Source: Faecalibacterium sp. (GTDB lineage: Bacteria; Bacillota; Clostridia; Oscillospirales; Ruminococcaceae). Taken from it: a stretch of 64,000 nucleotides of DNA. A model generated the notes under the pieces. That model was not told the DNA's origin and ran no database searches. It saw only the letters and a program-made list of their open reading frames with translations. The position numbers and the translations under genes were made by a program. Positions 52,323 through 61,660 of the stretch are shown in pieces. The number at the start of each line of letters is the position of its first letter. Positions within the stretch are counted from its first letter, which is position 1. Where the stretch lies: NCBI GenBank assembly GCA_029264955.1, contig JARHYC010000020.1, positions 124,001-188,000 of the forward strand, given 5' to 3'.

Positions 52323-52352
52323 TTGCGCCTTGCGGGGCAGTTGTTCTATAAT
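52323..52352 (+). promoter_or_regulatory. Promoter of rnpA
   Basis: TTGCGC (52323-52328) and TATAAT (52347-52352) with an 18-bp spacer. Confidence 0.65.
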
Positions 52353-52419
52353 GCAATATAAGCGTCTATACGCAAAAGGAAAACTGCGAAAGTTTCCCAA
52401 GGAAAGGGAGGTTGTGACC

Positions 52420-52785
52420 ATGCGCTATCGGCCTATTTGCCGGAATACCGAATTCAGCCGAGTATATACCAGGGGCAAAAGCTATGTAACGCCCCAGCTG
52501 GTGCTGTATGTGCTGAAGAAAAAGAGCGGTCGCACCCGCGTGGGTTTGACAGCCACCAAAAAAGTGGGCAAGGCAGTAGCACGCAACCGGGCACGCCGTG
52601 TAATGCGCGTAGCCATTGCGGAGCATTTGGATTATGATATCGGCAAGTATGATCTGGTTTTTGTGGCCAGAGGAAAAACGCCGCATTTGAAAAGCCAGCA
52701 GGTGAGCAAGGCTGTGGCAAAGCTGTTCAAGATGGCAGGTTTGCCCGACAAAGCTCTCGCTGCAAAGGAAGAACCTCTTGTTTGA
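52420..52785 (+). CDS. rnpA: Ribonuclease P protein component
   Basis: 121 residues of the RnpA fold. The RNR motif AVARNRARRVMR lies near residue 55, and LVFVARGKTPHLKSQQV is the usual C-terminal strand-helix. It helps the RNase P RNA cleave tRNA 5' leaders. The ATG at 52420 has GGGAGG 9 bp upstream; the longer frame begins inside the promoter. Confidence 0.96.
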   Translation: MRYRPICRNTEFSRVYTRGKSYVTPQLVLYVLKKKSGRTRVGLTATKKVGKAVARNRARRVMRVAIAEHLDYDIGKYDLVFVARGKTPHLKSQQVSKAVAKLFKMAGLPDKALAAKEEPLV

Positions 52786-53053
52786 AAAAATGCGCCTGGG
52801 TGCGCGGCGCATTTTGATTGTGCCCATTCGGGTATATAAAAAATGCATCAGCCCGGGTCTGGGGCATCGGTGCCGATTCACTCCGACCTGCAGCGAATAT
52901 GCGATGGAAGCAATTTGGGTCCATGGCTGTGTCAAAGGGATGATTTTATCCATTTGGCGCATTGCGCGCTGCAATCCGCTGTGTCGATGGGGTTATGATC
53001 CGGTACCCGAAAAGGGAAAATGGATCAATGAAAAACGGCGGCTGATCAAATAA
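52778..53053 (+). CDS. yidD: Membrane protein insertion efficiency factor
   Basis: 91 residues of the YidD family: PIRVYKKCISPGLGHRCRFTPTCSEYAMEAI with three of the conserved Cys, then GMILSIWRIARCNPLCRWGYDPVP. An amphipathic membrane-bound protein that aids YidC/Sec insertion. The start is probably TTG at 52778 (AAAGGAAG 7 bp upstream, 8-bp overlap with rnpA); an ATG at 52790 is possible. Confidence 0.93.
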   Translation: MFEKMRLGARRILIVPIRVYKKCISPGLGHRCRFTPTCSEYAMEAIWVHGCVKGMILSIWRIARCNPLCRWGYDPVPEKGKWINEKRRLIK

Positions 53054-53145
53054 TTTTGCTACTTGTGACTTTCCTGTCTGCGGCGGGCAAAGTCCTACGA
53101 TAAAAAATAAAAGCTTTGGCCGCAGACAAAGCGAAAGGAAGCAAT

Positions 53146-54213
53146 ATGAATCTGTTTTACATCCTAGGCACCCCCCTCGGCTATGTGATGGAGTGGATCT
53201 ACAACCTGATCCCCAACTATGGCTGGGACATTATCCTGTTCACGCTGCTGATTCGCCTGATCAGCCTGCCGCTGGATATTTACCAGCAGAAGAGTATGGC
53301 AAAGATGTCCGCTTTCCAGCCCATCGTCATGGACATCCAGAAAAAGTACAAGAATAATCAGGACAAACAGGCTGAGGAGCTGACCAAGCTCCAGCAGGAC
53401 TTTGGCTACAACCCCATGTCCGGCTGTCTGCCTATGCTGCTGAACTTCTTTGTTATGTTCGGCGTCATCGAAGTTGTGTACCGTCCCCTGCAGCGCATCT
53501 TCCACATTCCGGCTGCTACGCTGAATGCTGCAAGTGCTGCACTGACCGGTCTGGGCATCAATGCAACCGTTGTTACCCGTGACACCCACATCATTCACCA
53601 GATTCTGGCAGGCGAAAGCTCTGTGATCAACTGCTTCACCGCAGGTCAGCTGGAAACTATTACCGGCTTCTCCGGTGCCATGAATTTCTTTGGCATTGAC
53701 CTGACTCAGGTACCTTCTTTCAACCTGTCTCCGGCAAACCTGCCTCTGCTGATTTTCCCCATCCTGTCCTTGTTGACCATGTTCCTGTCCACCCACTACT
53801 CCATGAAGGCTTCTGGTCAGGAGGTCAAGGGTGCCATGAAGATCACCATGTACATGATGCCCCTGATGATGGTTTACTTCTCCTTTACCGTTCCCGTGGC
53901 ATTCTCCCTGTACTATACCGTTTCTAACGTTCTGATGATGGTTAAGAGCGAGGCAATGCGCCGCGTTTACGATCCCGTCAAGATGAAGGAAAAAATCGAA
54001 GCAGAAATCAAAGAAAAGCGCAAGCAGCAGCGACGCGGTGTGAAAGAAACCGTCGTTAAAGTCAAGGATAACGATGGCAATGTGGTCGAAAAGCACGTTT
54101 CTGCCAGCGAAATGAACCGCCTGCGCCTGGAATACGCGCGCAAGCTGGATGAAGAACGTTACAAGGATGAGCGTACAGAACCCCTGTCGAATCCGGACAA
54201 AAAGGAGGACTAA
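53146..54213 (+). CDS. yidC: Membrane protein insertase YidC
   Basis: 355 residues of the short Gram-positive YidC/Oxa1 type, with about five hydrophobic helices: 15-35, 85-110 (MLLNFFVMFGVIEVV), two around 195-230, and 245-265. A basic C-terminal tail (280-355) can contact the ribosome. AAAGGAAGCAAT lies before the ATG at 53146. A 10-bp inverted repeat (53075-53084 with 53119-53128) occupies the gap after yidD. Confidence 0.95.
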   Translation: MNLFYILGTPLGYVMEWIYNLIPNYGWDIILFTLLIRLISLPLDIYQQKSMAKMSAFQPIVMDIQKKYKNNQDKQAEELTKLQQDFGYNPMSGCLPMLLNFFVMFGVIEVVYRPLQRIFHIPAATLNAASAALTGLGINATVVTRDTHIIHQILAGESSVINCFTAGQLETITGFSGAMNFFGIDLTQVPSFNLSPANLPLLIFPILSLLTMFLSTHYSMKASGQEVKGAMKITMYMMPLMMVYFSFTVPVAFSLYYTVSNVLMMVKSEAMRRVYDPVKMKEKIEAEIKEKRKQQRRGVKETVVKVKDNDGNVVEKHVSASEMNRLRLEYARKLDEERYKDERTEPLSNPDKKED

Positions 54214-54219
54214 TCTGAC

Positions 54220-55323
54220 ATGAAGAAGGAACTGTTTGCAACGGGTGCTACGGTCGAGGAGGCTTATGCTGCTGGCTGTGCACAGTTGGGCGTATCTGCA
54301 GATGATTTGAACGTCAGCTATGAGGTTGTGGATTTTCCTGTTGCAGAAAAGAAATTCTTGTTCTTCACGACCAAAAAGGCAGAGCAGGCAAAGGTAAAAA
54401 TCATTGTGGATCTGCCCGATCCGGTCAAATCTGCGCAGAAGGCAGAAAAGGCCGAAAAAGCAGGAAAACCTGCCGCTAAGCCCGAAAAGAAGGCGGAAAA
54501 GCCGGTTGCTCCGGCACCCAAGAAAGAAAAGCTGGTTAAGAAGGCGGAAAAACCCGCAGAGGTGGAGCAGGTTTCTGCAGAGGAAATTGATATCGATATC
54601 CAGGCACCTGAAAACGCAAAGATCAAGGCTGCTGTGGATTACTTGGCAGAAATCGCTGGTCTGATGGGTGCAGAAAATGCAACCTTCAAGGCTGTTAAGA
54701 ACGGCGAAGCAATCATCATCAAGGTGGACGGCGATAAGCTGGGCGCCTTGATTGGCCGCCGCGGCGAAACGATGGAGAGTCTGTCCTATCTGGCAAGCCT
54801 GGTGGCAAACCGCATGGAAGGCGACTATCTGAAACTGGGTCTGGACGTTGCTGGCTACCGTGGCAAGCGGGAGCAGGATCTGACTGCTCTGGCACAGCGC
54901 ATTGGTGATAAGGTGCGCCGTACCGGTCGTGCTTTTGCAATGGAGCCGATGAATCCGTATGAGCGCCGCATCATTCACAGCGCAATCACCGAGATGGAAG
55001 ACCTGCGCAGCGAGAGCCGCGGTGAGGGCAAGGATCGCCGTGTTGTGATTTACTCTACCGCGCCCGACGCTTCTACCGAAGAGCCGGAAATCGAGCGCAG
55101 CCATTCCGGCAACCGTAACCGCCGCGATAACAATCGCAAGGGCGGTCGCCGAGATAACCGCAGTCGCAATAACAGCCGCCGTGATCGTGGCGCTCGCCCC
55201 AACGCTGTGCCAGAGCGTGAGTATGAGACCGTGACCACTGAGGAAGCTGCACCTGTAGCACCCAAGCGCACCGAGCGCGTGGACGACTTTGCAGATTTTG
55301 GCTTCGGTAAGATCGAGCTGTAA
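54220..55323 (+). CDS. jag: RNA-binding protein Jag/KhpB
   Basis: 367 residues: Jag-N domain (1-52, ATGATVEEAYAAGCAQLGV), a Lys/Ala/Pro-rich linker (about 65-115), a KH domain with GALIGRRGETMESL (the GxxG loop is GRRG), an R3H domain with PYERRIIHSAI, and an unusual Arg/Asn/Ser-rich tail (about 290-345) that resembles a disordered RNA-binding extension. KhpB works with KhpA in RNA binding and cell-length control. It begins 6 bp after yidC. Confidence 0.95.
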   Translation: MKKELFATGATVEEAYAAGCAQLGVSADDLNVSYEVVDFPVAEKKFLFFTTKKAEQAKVKIIVDLPDPVKSAQKAEKAEKAGKPAAKPEKKAEKPVAPAPKKEKLVKKAEKPAEVEQVSAEEIDIDIQAPENAKIKAAVDYLAEIAGLMGAENATFKAVKNGEAIIIKVDGDKLGALIGRRGETMESLSYLASLVANRMEGDYLKLGLDVAGYRGKREQDLTALAQRIGDKVRRTGRAFAMEPMNPYERRIIHSAITEMEDLRSESRGEGKDRRVVIYSTAPDASTEEPEIERSHSGNRNRRDNNRKGGRRDNRSRNNSRRDRGARPNAVPEREYETVTTEEAAPVAPKRTERVDDFADFGFGKIEL

Positions 55324-55339
55324 GCTTAAAACAAAAAAT

Positions 55340-55377
55340 ACGCCGGAGAGCGCGAGACGCTTTTCCGGCGTTTTTTT
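55340..55377 (+). terminator. Terminator after jag
   Basis: A 13-bp stem with one mismatch (ACGCCGGA-AGCG with CGCT-TTCCGGCGT, 55340-55371) followed by seven T. Confidence 0.85.
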
Positions 55378-55497
55378 GTGCGTTAACCGAGGCGGGAAAC
55401 GTGATTTTTGGAGCTTTGACTTTTCAACAGGAAATGGTCTTTTGGTGGAAAAATTAAGATCCCGCAAAATTGGCACATGGGTTTTACTGAGAAAATG

Positions 55498-55527
55498 TTG
55501 TGCAAGCACGCAGATTTGTGTTACAAT
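55498..55527 (+). promoter_or_regulatory. Promoter of mnmE
   Basis: TTGTGC (55498-55503) and TACAAT (55522-55527) with an 18-bp spacer. Confidence 0.6.
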
Positions 55528-55575
55528 GCAAACTGTATACATATGCGTTTTTCTACCCAAAGGAGGCAGGGTTTT

Positions 55576-56955
55576 ATGTCCAGCACGTTGATTTCCACGA
55601 TTGCAGCAATCGCTACTGCACCCGGTGCGGGCGGCATTGCTGTTGTGCGCTTGTCCGGTCCGGAAAGCTATGCCGTTGCGGAAAAAGTGTTTCAGCCCAT
55701 GAATTCGGCTAAATCGGTGCGGGATGCCAAGGGCTACACAGCTTTGTTTGGCAGCTTTCTGGGGCAGAATGGAGTGTTTGATAATGGCGTGGCACTGTTC
55801 TTCCGTGCACCTCACAGCTATACCGGTGAGGATGTGGTGGAATTGAGCTGTCACGGCGGAACTGCTGTTGCACAAATTCTGCTGGAAAGCTGTATCGCAG
55901 CGGGTGCAGAACCTGCAGGTCGTGGTGAATATACCCGCCGTGCGCTGCTGAATGGAAAGCTTAGCCTGACTCAGGCAGAAGCAGTAGCGGATATGATCAG
56001 CGCAGACAGCCGTCAGGGTGTGGCATTGGCAAATGCGGCACTGGATGGTGCATTGGCAAAAGAAATTCGCACCCGACAACAGCAGCTCACCAGCCTGCAG
56101 GCGCATCTGACCGCATGGGTGGATTACCCCGAAGAAGATGTTCCTGCGCTGGAGGATGACCAGCTGACGCAGACCCTTTCGGCAGTAGAGCAGGCTTTGG
56201 ATCAGCTGATTTGTAACTATGGTGCGGGCGCAGTACTGCGGCAAGGGGTCGATTGCGCCATTGTGGGGCGTCCTAATGCAGGTAAATCCACCTTGCTCAA
56301 CCTGCTGGCGGGCTTTGACCGCGCCATTGTGACCCCGGTAGCGGGCACGACCCGTGATGTGGTGGAACAGGCGGTCATGGTAGGTGACATTCGCCTGAAC
56401 CTGTTTGATACGGCAGGGGTGCGGGAAACCGAAGATATTGTGGAAGCAGAAGGCATTCGCCGCAGCTGGAAAAAGCTGGAGGAAGCGGGTCTGGTATTGG
56501 CTGTCTTTGACGGCAGCGAACCTACAAACGAAGAAGACTTGCGTTTGGCACAAGCTTGTAAAGGCCGTCCGGCAATCGCCCTGATCAACAAAGAAGATAA
56601 AGCGCTGATGTTTGACACGAAAGCAGTAGAGGGGTGCTTTGCCAAGCTGCTGTATGTAAGTTGCAAAGAACCTTCAGCACGACAGGGAATTGCAGATGCG
56701 GTGGAAAAACTGCTCTGTACCCATGTGATCGACCCCCATGCAGCATCGCTGGCGAATGAACGCCAGTTATCTGCGGCCACCCGTGCCCGGGATGCGGTAA
56801 AGAGTGCGCAGGAAGCGGTAGCAACAGGCTTTGGCCTGGATGCAGTAAGCGTCTGTGTAGATGATGCGCTGGACGCGTTGTACAGCTTGACTGGAGAAAA
56901 TGCCACCGACGCAGTCATTGAGCAGGTATTCGAGACCTTCTGCGTAGGCAAATAA
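55576..56955 (+). CDS. mnmE: tRNA modification GTPase MnmE
   Basis: 459 residues: N-terminal tetrahydrofolate-binding domain, helical domain, and an inserted G domain with GRPNAGKST, DTAGVRE and NKED-like motifs; the C-terminus ends FCVGK, the conserved C-x-G-K motif. With MnmG it makes the cmnm5U34 modification of tRNA. The ATG at 55576 has AGGAGG upstream; the extra 33 codons of the longer frame cover the promoter. Confidence 0.96.
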   Translation: MSSTLISTIAAIATAPGAGGIAVVRLSGPESYAVAEKVFQPMNSAKSVRDAKGYTALFGSFLGQNGVFDNGVALFFRAPHSYTGEDVVELSCHGGTAVAQILLESCIAAGAEPAGRGEYTRRALLNGKLSLTQAEAVADMISADSRQGVALANAALDGALAKEIRTRQQQLTSLQAHLTAWVDYPEEDVPALEDDQLTQTLSAVEQALDQLICNYGAGAVLRQGVDCAIVGRPNAGKSTLLNLLAGFDRAIVTPVAGTTRDVVEQAVMVGDIRLNLFDTAGVRETEDIVEAEGIRRSWKKLEEAGLVLAVFDGSEPTNEEDLRLAQACKGRPAIALINKEDKALMFDTKAVEGCFAKLLYVSCKEPSARQGIADAVEKLLCTHVIDPHAASLANERQLSAATRARDAVKSAQEAVATGFGLDAVSVCVDDALDALYSLTGENATDAVIEQVFETFCVGK

Positions 56956-56987
56956 GAGAAACCAAACAGCAAAGAGTGAAAAGATAT

Positions 56988-58865
56988 ATGAACCATTTGG
57001 GAGATTATGACGTTATCGTAATTGGTGCAGGTCATGCCGGCATCGAAGCTGCCCACGCAGCGGCAAAGCTGGGGGTAAAAACAGCTATTTTTACCATGAG
57101 CCTGGACAGTATTGGCAATTTGCCTTGTAACCCGTCTATCGGCGGTACCGCAAAGGGTACGCTGGTGCGTGAGGTGGATGCGCTGGGAGGTTTGATGGGA
57201 ATTGCTGCAGACGCAACCTACCTGCAAAGCCGTATGCTGAATAAGGGGAAGGGACCGGCTGTTCATGCACTGCGCGTACAGACCGATCGCCGACGCTATC
57301 AGGAGTATATGAAGCACGCCCTGGAACAGACCCCAGGTCTGGATGTAAAACAGGCGGAAATCGCCTCTATTCGGGTGGAAAACGGACGTGTAGTGGGGGT
57401 TGAGACCACATTGCATGGTGTTTATGGGGCAAAGTGTGTCGTTTTGGCAACGGGAACCAATCTGGGCGGTAAAATTTTCGTGGGCGACGCTTGGTATTGG
57501 TCTGGTCCGGATGGAATGCACGCTGCGCGTCAGCTAACCGAAAGCCTGGTTCAGGCCGGACTGCCTTTGCGTCGCTTCAAAACAGGTACACCCGCCCGTG
57601 TACATCGCCGCAGCATCGACTTTTCCAAGCTGGAGGTGCAGCCCGGTGACCCGGAAAATGAATTACAGCCTTTCAGCTTTATGACAGATGCCCCTATGCA
57701 CAATAAGCTGGACTGCTATATCGCATATACAAACCCGACAACCCATAAAATTATTCTGGATAACATCCAGCGCAGCCCACTGTACGGTGGTATGATCGAA
57801 GGTGTTGGTCCTCGATATTGTCCGTCCATCGAAGATAAGATCGTGCGCTTTGCAACAAAAGAACGTCATCCCATCTTTGTGGAGCCCTGTGGTGAGGATA
57901 CCGAGGAAATGTATTTGCAGGGCGCTTCCAGCAGTTTGCCGGAAGATGTACAAAATGCTTTTTATCGTAGTATCGTAGGTTTTGAGAACATTGAAATCAT
58001 GCGTCCGGCATACGCCATTGAGTATGACTGTGTAGACCCCACCAGCTTGGAACCCACGTTGGAAAGCAAAATTGTGGGCGGTCTGTATGGTGCAGGTCAG
58101 TTCAATGGCACATCTGGCTACGAGGAAGCTGCTGCGCAGGGCTTACTGGCAGGCTTGAATGCGGCACGTCAGGTAAAGGGTGAGGAACAGCTGACACTGC
58201 CCCGCCACACCAGCTATTTGGGTACCCTGGTGGATGATCTGGTGACAAAAGGTGTTATGGATCCTTACCGTATGATGACCAGCCGCAGCGAATATCGTTT
58301 AACTTTGCGTCAGGATAACGCAGATGAGCGCCTGACCCCTATTGGCCGAGAGTATGGCTTGGTGGACGATGCACGCTGGGAGCGCTTCACAGCCCAGCAG
58401 GAAGCCAAGAAAAAAGAGATTGCTCGCCTGAAAGAAGCGCGTGTTCGCACAGCTGATTTATGTGAGGCACTGGACAAGGAGGGCCTTACTGCTGCGTCGG
58501 TGAAGCGGGAAGGTGGCCCAGCATATGATTTGCTGCGCCGACCGGAAATTACCTATTCACTGATCGAGCGTTTGATTGGTGCGGGGGAGGATATGAATCC
58601 GCTTTTGGCAGAGCGTATCGCTACAGAAATCAAGTATGAGGGCTATATTGCGCGACAGGAACGTATGATTCGGGATGTGGCACGACATGAGCAAACTCGC
58701 ATTCCGGTGGATTTTGACTACTCGGTGCAGACGGGGCTAACGCTGGAGGCGAGAGAGAAGCTGGCGAAGATTCGCCCGCATAATTTGGCACAAGCAGGAC
58801 GTATTCCCGGCGTTTCCCCCAGCGACATTGCGCAGCTGAGCGTGGTTTTATTTGCAAAGAAATGA
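56988..58865 (+). CDS. mnmG: tRNA modification enzyme MnmG (GidA)
   Basis: 625 residues of the FAD-dependent MnmG: GAGHAGIEAAHAAAKLG binds FAD, then NPSIGGTAKGTLVREVDALGG, GTNLGGKIFVG, and GLYGAGQFNGTSGYEEAAAQG. Forms the heterotetramer with MnmE. ATG at 56988 is the likely start; a GTG at 56976 in frame would add four residues. Both have poor ribosome binding sites, so translation may be coupled to mnmE, 32 bp upstream. Confidence 0.95.
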   Translation: MNHLGDYDVIVIGAGHAGIEAAHAAAKLGVKTAIFTMSLDSIGNLPCNPSIGGTAKGTLVREVDALGGLMGIAADATYLQSRMLNKGKGPAVHALRVQTDRRRYQEYMKHALEQTPGLDVKQAEIASIRVENGRVVGVETTLHGVYGAKCVVLATGTNLGGKIFVGDAWYWSGPDGMHAARQLTESLVQAGLPLRRFKTGTPARVHRRSIDFSKLEVQPGDPENELQPFSFMTDAPMHNKLDCYIAYTNPTTHKIILDNIQRSPLYGGMIEGVGPRYCPSIEDKIVRFATKERHPIFVEPCGEDTEEMYLQGASSSLPEDVQNAFYRSIVGFENIEIMRPAYAIEYDCVDPTSLEPTLESKIVGGLYGAGQFNGTSGYEEAAAQGLLAGLNAARQVKGEEQLTLPRHTSYLGTLVDDLVTKGVMDPYRMMTSRSEYRLTLRQDNADERLTPIGREYGLVDDARWERFTAQQEAKKKEIARLKEARVRTADLCEALDKEGLTAASVKREGGPAYDLLRRPEITYSLIERLIGAGEDMNPLLAERIATEIKYEGYIARQERMIRDVARHEQTRIPVDFDYSVQTGLTLEAREKLAKIRPHNLAQAGRIPGVSPSDIAQLSVVLFAKK

Positions 58866-58933
58866 AGCAGGTATGATGTTATCATTTACTTGATTCTGCG
58901 CAAAATGACAAAAAGGCGAAAAAGGAAGAAAAA

Positions 58934-58949
58934 TGTTCCACGTGGAACA
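58934..58949. promoter_or_regulatory. parS site 1
   Basis: TGTTCCACGTGGAACA, a perfect 16-bp palindrome matching the Firmicutes ParB-binding consensus TGTTnCACGTGnAACA. It lies just before the rsmG ribosome binding site. Confidence 0.92.
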
Positions 58950-58962
58950 TAAGGAGAACAGA

Positions 58963-59670
58963 ATGATTGATAAAAGCAGATTGGAAGCAAAAGCTGCTGC
59001 CTACGGCATTGCTTTAAGCGGTATCCAGTTGGATCAGCTGGACCGATATGCAGAAGTTTTGGTGGAGTATAACCAAAAGGTCAACCTGACCGCAATTACC
59101 GATCCGGAAGGGATTGAAGACAAGCACTTTGTGGATAGCCTGTTATTTGCCAGCCAGCCGCAGGTAGCCGGGCATATGGTAGATGTAGGTACCGGCGCAG
59201 GTTTTCCCGGTATTGTAGCAAAGATTTATAAGCCGGATTTGGATCTGACATTGATGGAGCCGACAGGCAAGCGTGTGACTTTCTTGCAGTATGCTTGTGA
59301 ACAGCTGGGTTTGGCAGGTGTGGAATTTGCCAAGGAGCGTGCCGAAGAAGCAGCACGCAAACAGTGGAGAGAAGCATTTGATTTGGCAGGTGCGCGCGCA
59401 GTTGCTTCGCTGCCGGTTTTGGCAGAGTACTGCCTGCCGCTGGTGAAAACGGGCGGTTCTTTTTTGGCGATGAAAGGCTCTGCGGCAGCAGATGAATTGA
59501 CCGCTGCGCGGGGTGCAATTCAAAAACTGGGCGGTAAATTGGTTACCATGCAGGATTTGACATTGCCTAATGGAGATCCACGCAGTCTGATCTTGTGTGG
59601 AAAAGTGACAGAAACACCGAGCGTATATCCACGTAACGGCGGTAAAATTGCGAAGGCTCCGCTGAAATAA
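58963..59670 (+). CDS. rsmG: 16S rRNA m7G527 methyltransferase
   Basis: 235 residues of RsmG/GidB: NLTAITDPEGIEDKHFVDSLL, the SAM-binding DVGTGAGFPGIVAKI, and GARAVASLPVLAEYCLPL. It methylates G527 of 16S rRNA near the decoding site; loss gives low-level streptomycin resistance in other species. The ATG at 58963 has AAGGAGAACAGA upstream. The longer frame would translate parS (MFHVEH), a well-known false start. Confidence 0.95.
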   Translation: MIDKSRLEAKAAAYGIALSGIQLDQLDRYAEVLVEYNQKVNLTAITDPEGIEDKHFVDSLLFASQPQVAGHMVDVGTGAGFPGIVAKIYKPDLDLTLMEPTGKRVTFLQYACEQLGLAGVEFAKERAEEAARKQWREAFDLAGARAVASLPVLAEYCLPLVKTGGSFLAMKGSAAADELTAARGAIQKLGGKLVTMQDLTLPNGDPRSLILCGKVTETPSVYPRNGGKIAKAPLK

Positions 59671-59739
59671 GAAAAGAACACACCATTTTTACATGGATTT
59701 CTGTTGTCAGAGTTGATGCGCAGGATGAATAAATATACG

Positions 59740-59778
59740 AAAGGAATGGCTGAGCGTATGACTCGGTTATTCCTTTTT
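59740..59778 (+). terminator. Terminator after rsmG
   Basis: AAAGGAAT (59740-59747) pairs with ATTCCTTT (59769-59776), with an inner GGCTGAG/CTCGGTT stem containing G-U pairs, then T-rich sequence. Confidence 0.7.
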
Positions 59779-60085
59779 TGTTTATCCTACAGCGACACAA
59801 GGCACTACTCGACAATGAAAAAACGACGAAAAAACGTGGGAAATGTCGTCTTCCTAGGGGAAATAAATCGCATACTTTGCCTTAATGTTTGCATTTTTTC
59901 CATTTAATGGGCGATACCGACAACCTTGATGTCATTTTTTGCAGGATTTGGTCAGGAAACGACGAACGCTTTTCCGTGCAGAAAGAGTGGTTTTGTGGTA
60001 AAGTGTTCCCGTAAACCATAATACCTTGTCCAATCTTGAACGAGGAGCCGGAATAGGGGTGGATTGTTGGAAAGGAGGTCTTGGA
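59779..60085. other. rsmG-noc intergenic interval
   Basis: About 300 bp with an ACGAC/GTCGT inverted repeat (about 59824-59852) and the noc promoter. No open frame with a ribosome binding site is seen. Confidence 0.45.
59993..60022 (+). promoter_or_regulatory. Promoter of noc
   Basis: TTGTGG (59993-59998) and CATAAT (60017-60022) with an 18-bp spacer. Confidence 0.55.
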
Positions 60086-60895
60086 ATGAAGTTTCGGCGA
60101 GAAAAGTCAGCAGGGAAACTCTTGTTATTGCCACCGGATCAAATCGCGCCCAGTCCCTGGCAGGCTAGAACAGAGTTCTCGCAGGAAGAGATTGATTTAC
60201 TTGCGGAAAGCATTCGGCAAAATGGTCTGTTACAGCCGATTTCTGTACGCTGGCATGAGGAGAGGTATCAGTTGATTGCAGGGGAACGGCGGTTGCGCGC
60301 CTGTATACGAGTGGGTTTAGAGAAAATACCGGCTATTTTATACGATCAGGAGGACGATCAGGTAGCTGCGCTGGGGCTTTTGGAAAATATGCAGCGGCGC
60401 GATTTAAATCCGTTTGATCAGGCAAGAGGTATCCGAGATGTTATGGAACTTTGGGGATGTAGTCAGGCAGAAGCGGCGGCACGCTTGGGTTTGGCACAAC
60501 CAACGCTGGCCAATAAGTTGCGGCTTTTGCAGTTGTCAGATGCGCAACAACAGTACATATTGGATTATAATCTGACAGAGCGCCATGCCAGAAGTATTTT
60601 ACGTCTGCCAAACAAAGAGCGGATGGCTGCGTTAGAGCATATTGCGCGGCACAAGATGACAGTCCGTGCGACAGATGTATATATAGATCAATTACTGAGC
60701 CAGAAAAAAACGCCGCCTAGGCGTACGGCAATGGTGCGGGATGTGCGGATTTTTCTCAACACTATCAATAATGCCATTCGCTTGATGACAGATAATGGTG
60801 TTCAAGCTAGTACAACTAAGCGAGAAGGGAAAGGATACATCGAATATACGATAAAAATTCCCACAACGGCTGGTTCTGGCTCGTCAGAACGATAG
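60086..60895 (+). CDS. noc: ParB-like nucleoid occlusion protein Noc
   Basis: 269 residues of the ParB/Noc family: N-terminal ParB domain with the CTP-binding GERRLRACIRVG and ENMQRRDLNPFDQARG, a helix-turn-helix (GCSQAEAAARLGLAQPTLANKLRLL), and a C-terminal dimerisation part. The place between rsmG and parA is the noc position in Firmicutes, while a second ParB follows parA. A basic amphipathic N-terminus (MKFRREKSAGKLLLL) fits the membrane-targeting helix of Noc. ATG at 60086 has AAAGGAGG upstream. No obvious Noc-binding ATTTCCCGGGAAAT site is seen in the window. Confidence 0.88.
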   Translation: MKFRREKSAGKLLLLPPDQIAPSPWQARTEFSQEEIDLLAESIRQNGLLQPISVRWHEERYQLIAGERRLRACIRVGLEKIPAILYDQEDDQVAALGLLENMQRRDLNPFDQARGIRDVMELWGCSQAEAAARLGLAQPTLANKLRLLQLSDAQQQYILDYNLTERHARSILRLPNKERMAALEHIARHKMTVRATDVYIDQLLSQKKTPPRRTAMVRDVRIFLNTINNAIRLMTDNGVQASTTKREGKGYIEYTIKIPTTAGSGSSER

Positions 60896-60951
60896 AATAG
60901 GTTCGTCCCTGCTTGGCAGGGTGCAAATAAATATTAGTATCGACCCTTAAC

Positions 60952-60993
60952 ACACAAAAAGCCCAATCCCTGCCGGGAGAGGGCTTTTTGTGT
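60952..60993. terminator. Terminator after noc
   Basis: A 13-bp stem (60952-60964 with 60981-60993) with AAAAA and TTTTT inside, working on both strands. parS site 2 begins 7 bp later. Confidence 0.75.
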
Positions 60994-61000
60994 AGAGAAA

Positions 61001-61016
61001 TGTTCTACGTGGAACA
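61001..61016. promoter_or_regulatory. parS site 2 (one mismatch)
   Basis: TGTTCTACGTGGAACA, one base off the perfect parS palindrome. Confidence 0.85.
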
Positions 61017-61592
61017 TTTTGACTGCTTTAGGAACTATGGCATGTTGGGGGGACAAACAAAAGGCAAGATAAGAAAAGAAAAGGTGCATAGTGACAATTC
61101 TATCAAACGATATTAAAAGAAGAAGCGCTAGGAACTGCTCGTCAAATATTTGATTTATTGAATGTGCTTGTGCAACATTAAGACATGAAGATGCCAGCGG
61201 TATAGCGATGGAGATTAGCATTGCTTTTCGTAAAACAGGTGACCAAACTTAGGGAAATGAAAATTACAAATAATACAGATAATAAGCACAAAAATATTCT
61301 ACAAGATGTGAGATACTGAGAATCTTATCAGACTTGATCAAAGATTATTTTACAAGGAACATAATGAGAGATAAAAAAGGAAATAAAGAGAAACACATGA
61401 GAAATGATAGAATGAAAAAAAGAAATTCTGCATACCTTAAAAAATGAAGCAAACAAATGAGATGACGGAGAGAAAGTCAGAAAATTCTGCTGTGATATAA
61501 TGCGGCTTTTCCCTTGGAAATGGGCTATCATATAGAATATGAGGCTAAGAGTTTCGAGAAAAAGAGTGCTTTGCGACAAAGGCGTCAGAAAA
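61017..61592. other. Gene-free, purine-rich interval between parS sites
   Basis: About 575 bp of AT-rich, A/G-rich sequence on the plus strand. Long minus-strand frames here start by translating parS and have no other support. A TGATATAAT extended -10 lies at 61493-61501 on the plus strand; the nearest hairpin downstream is parS site 3, so a short RNA of about 100 nt is conceivable. Confidence 0.45.
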
Positions 61593-61608
61593 TGTTCCAT
61601 GTGGAACA
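61593..61608. promoter_or_regulatory. parS site 3 (one mismatch)
   Basis: TGTTCCATGTGGAACA with flanking AAAA and TTTT, one base off the palindrome. Confidence 0.85.
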
Positions 61609-61660
61609 TTTTCATCAAGGAAATTATCTATAAATAGAAAAATGTCTGAAAAAGGCCAAA

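Noticed and set aside
60934-61618. Minus-strand frames starting near MFHVEH or MFHMEH
   Set aside because: These residues are the translation of parS palindromes, a well-known source of false ORFs; no ribosome binding site or coding bias.
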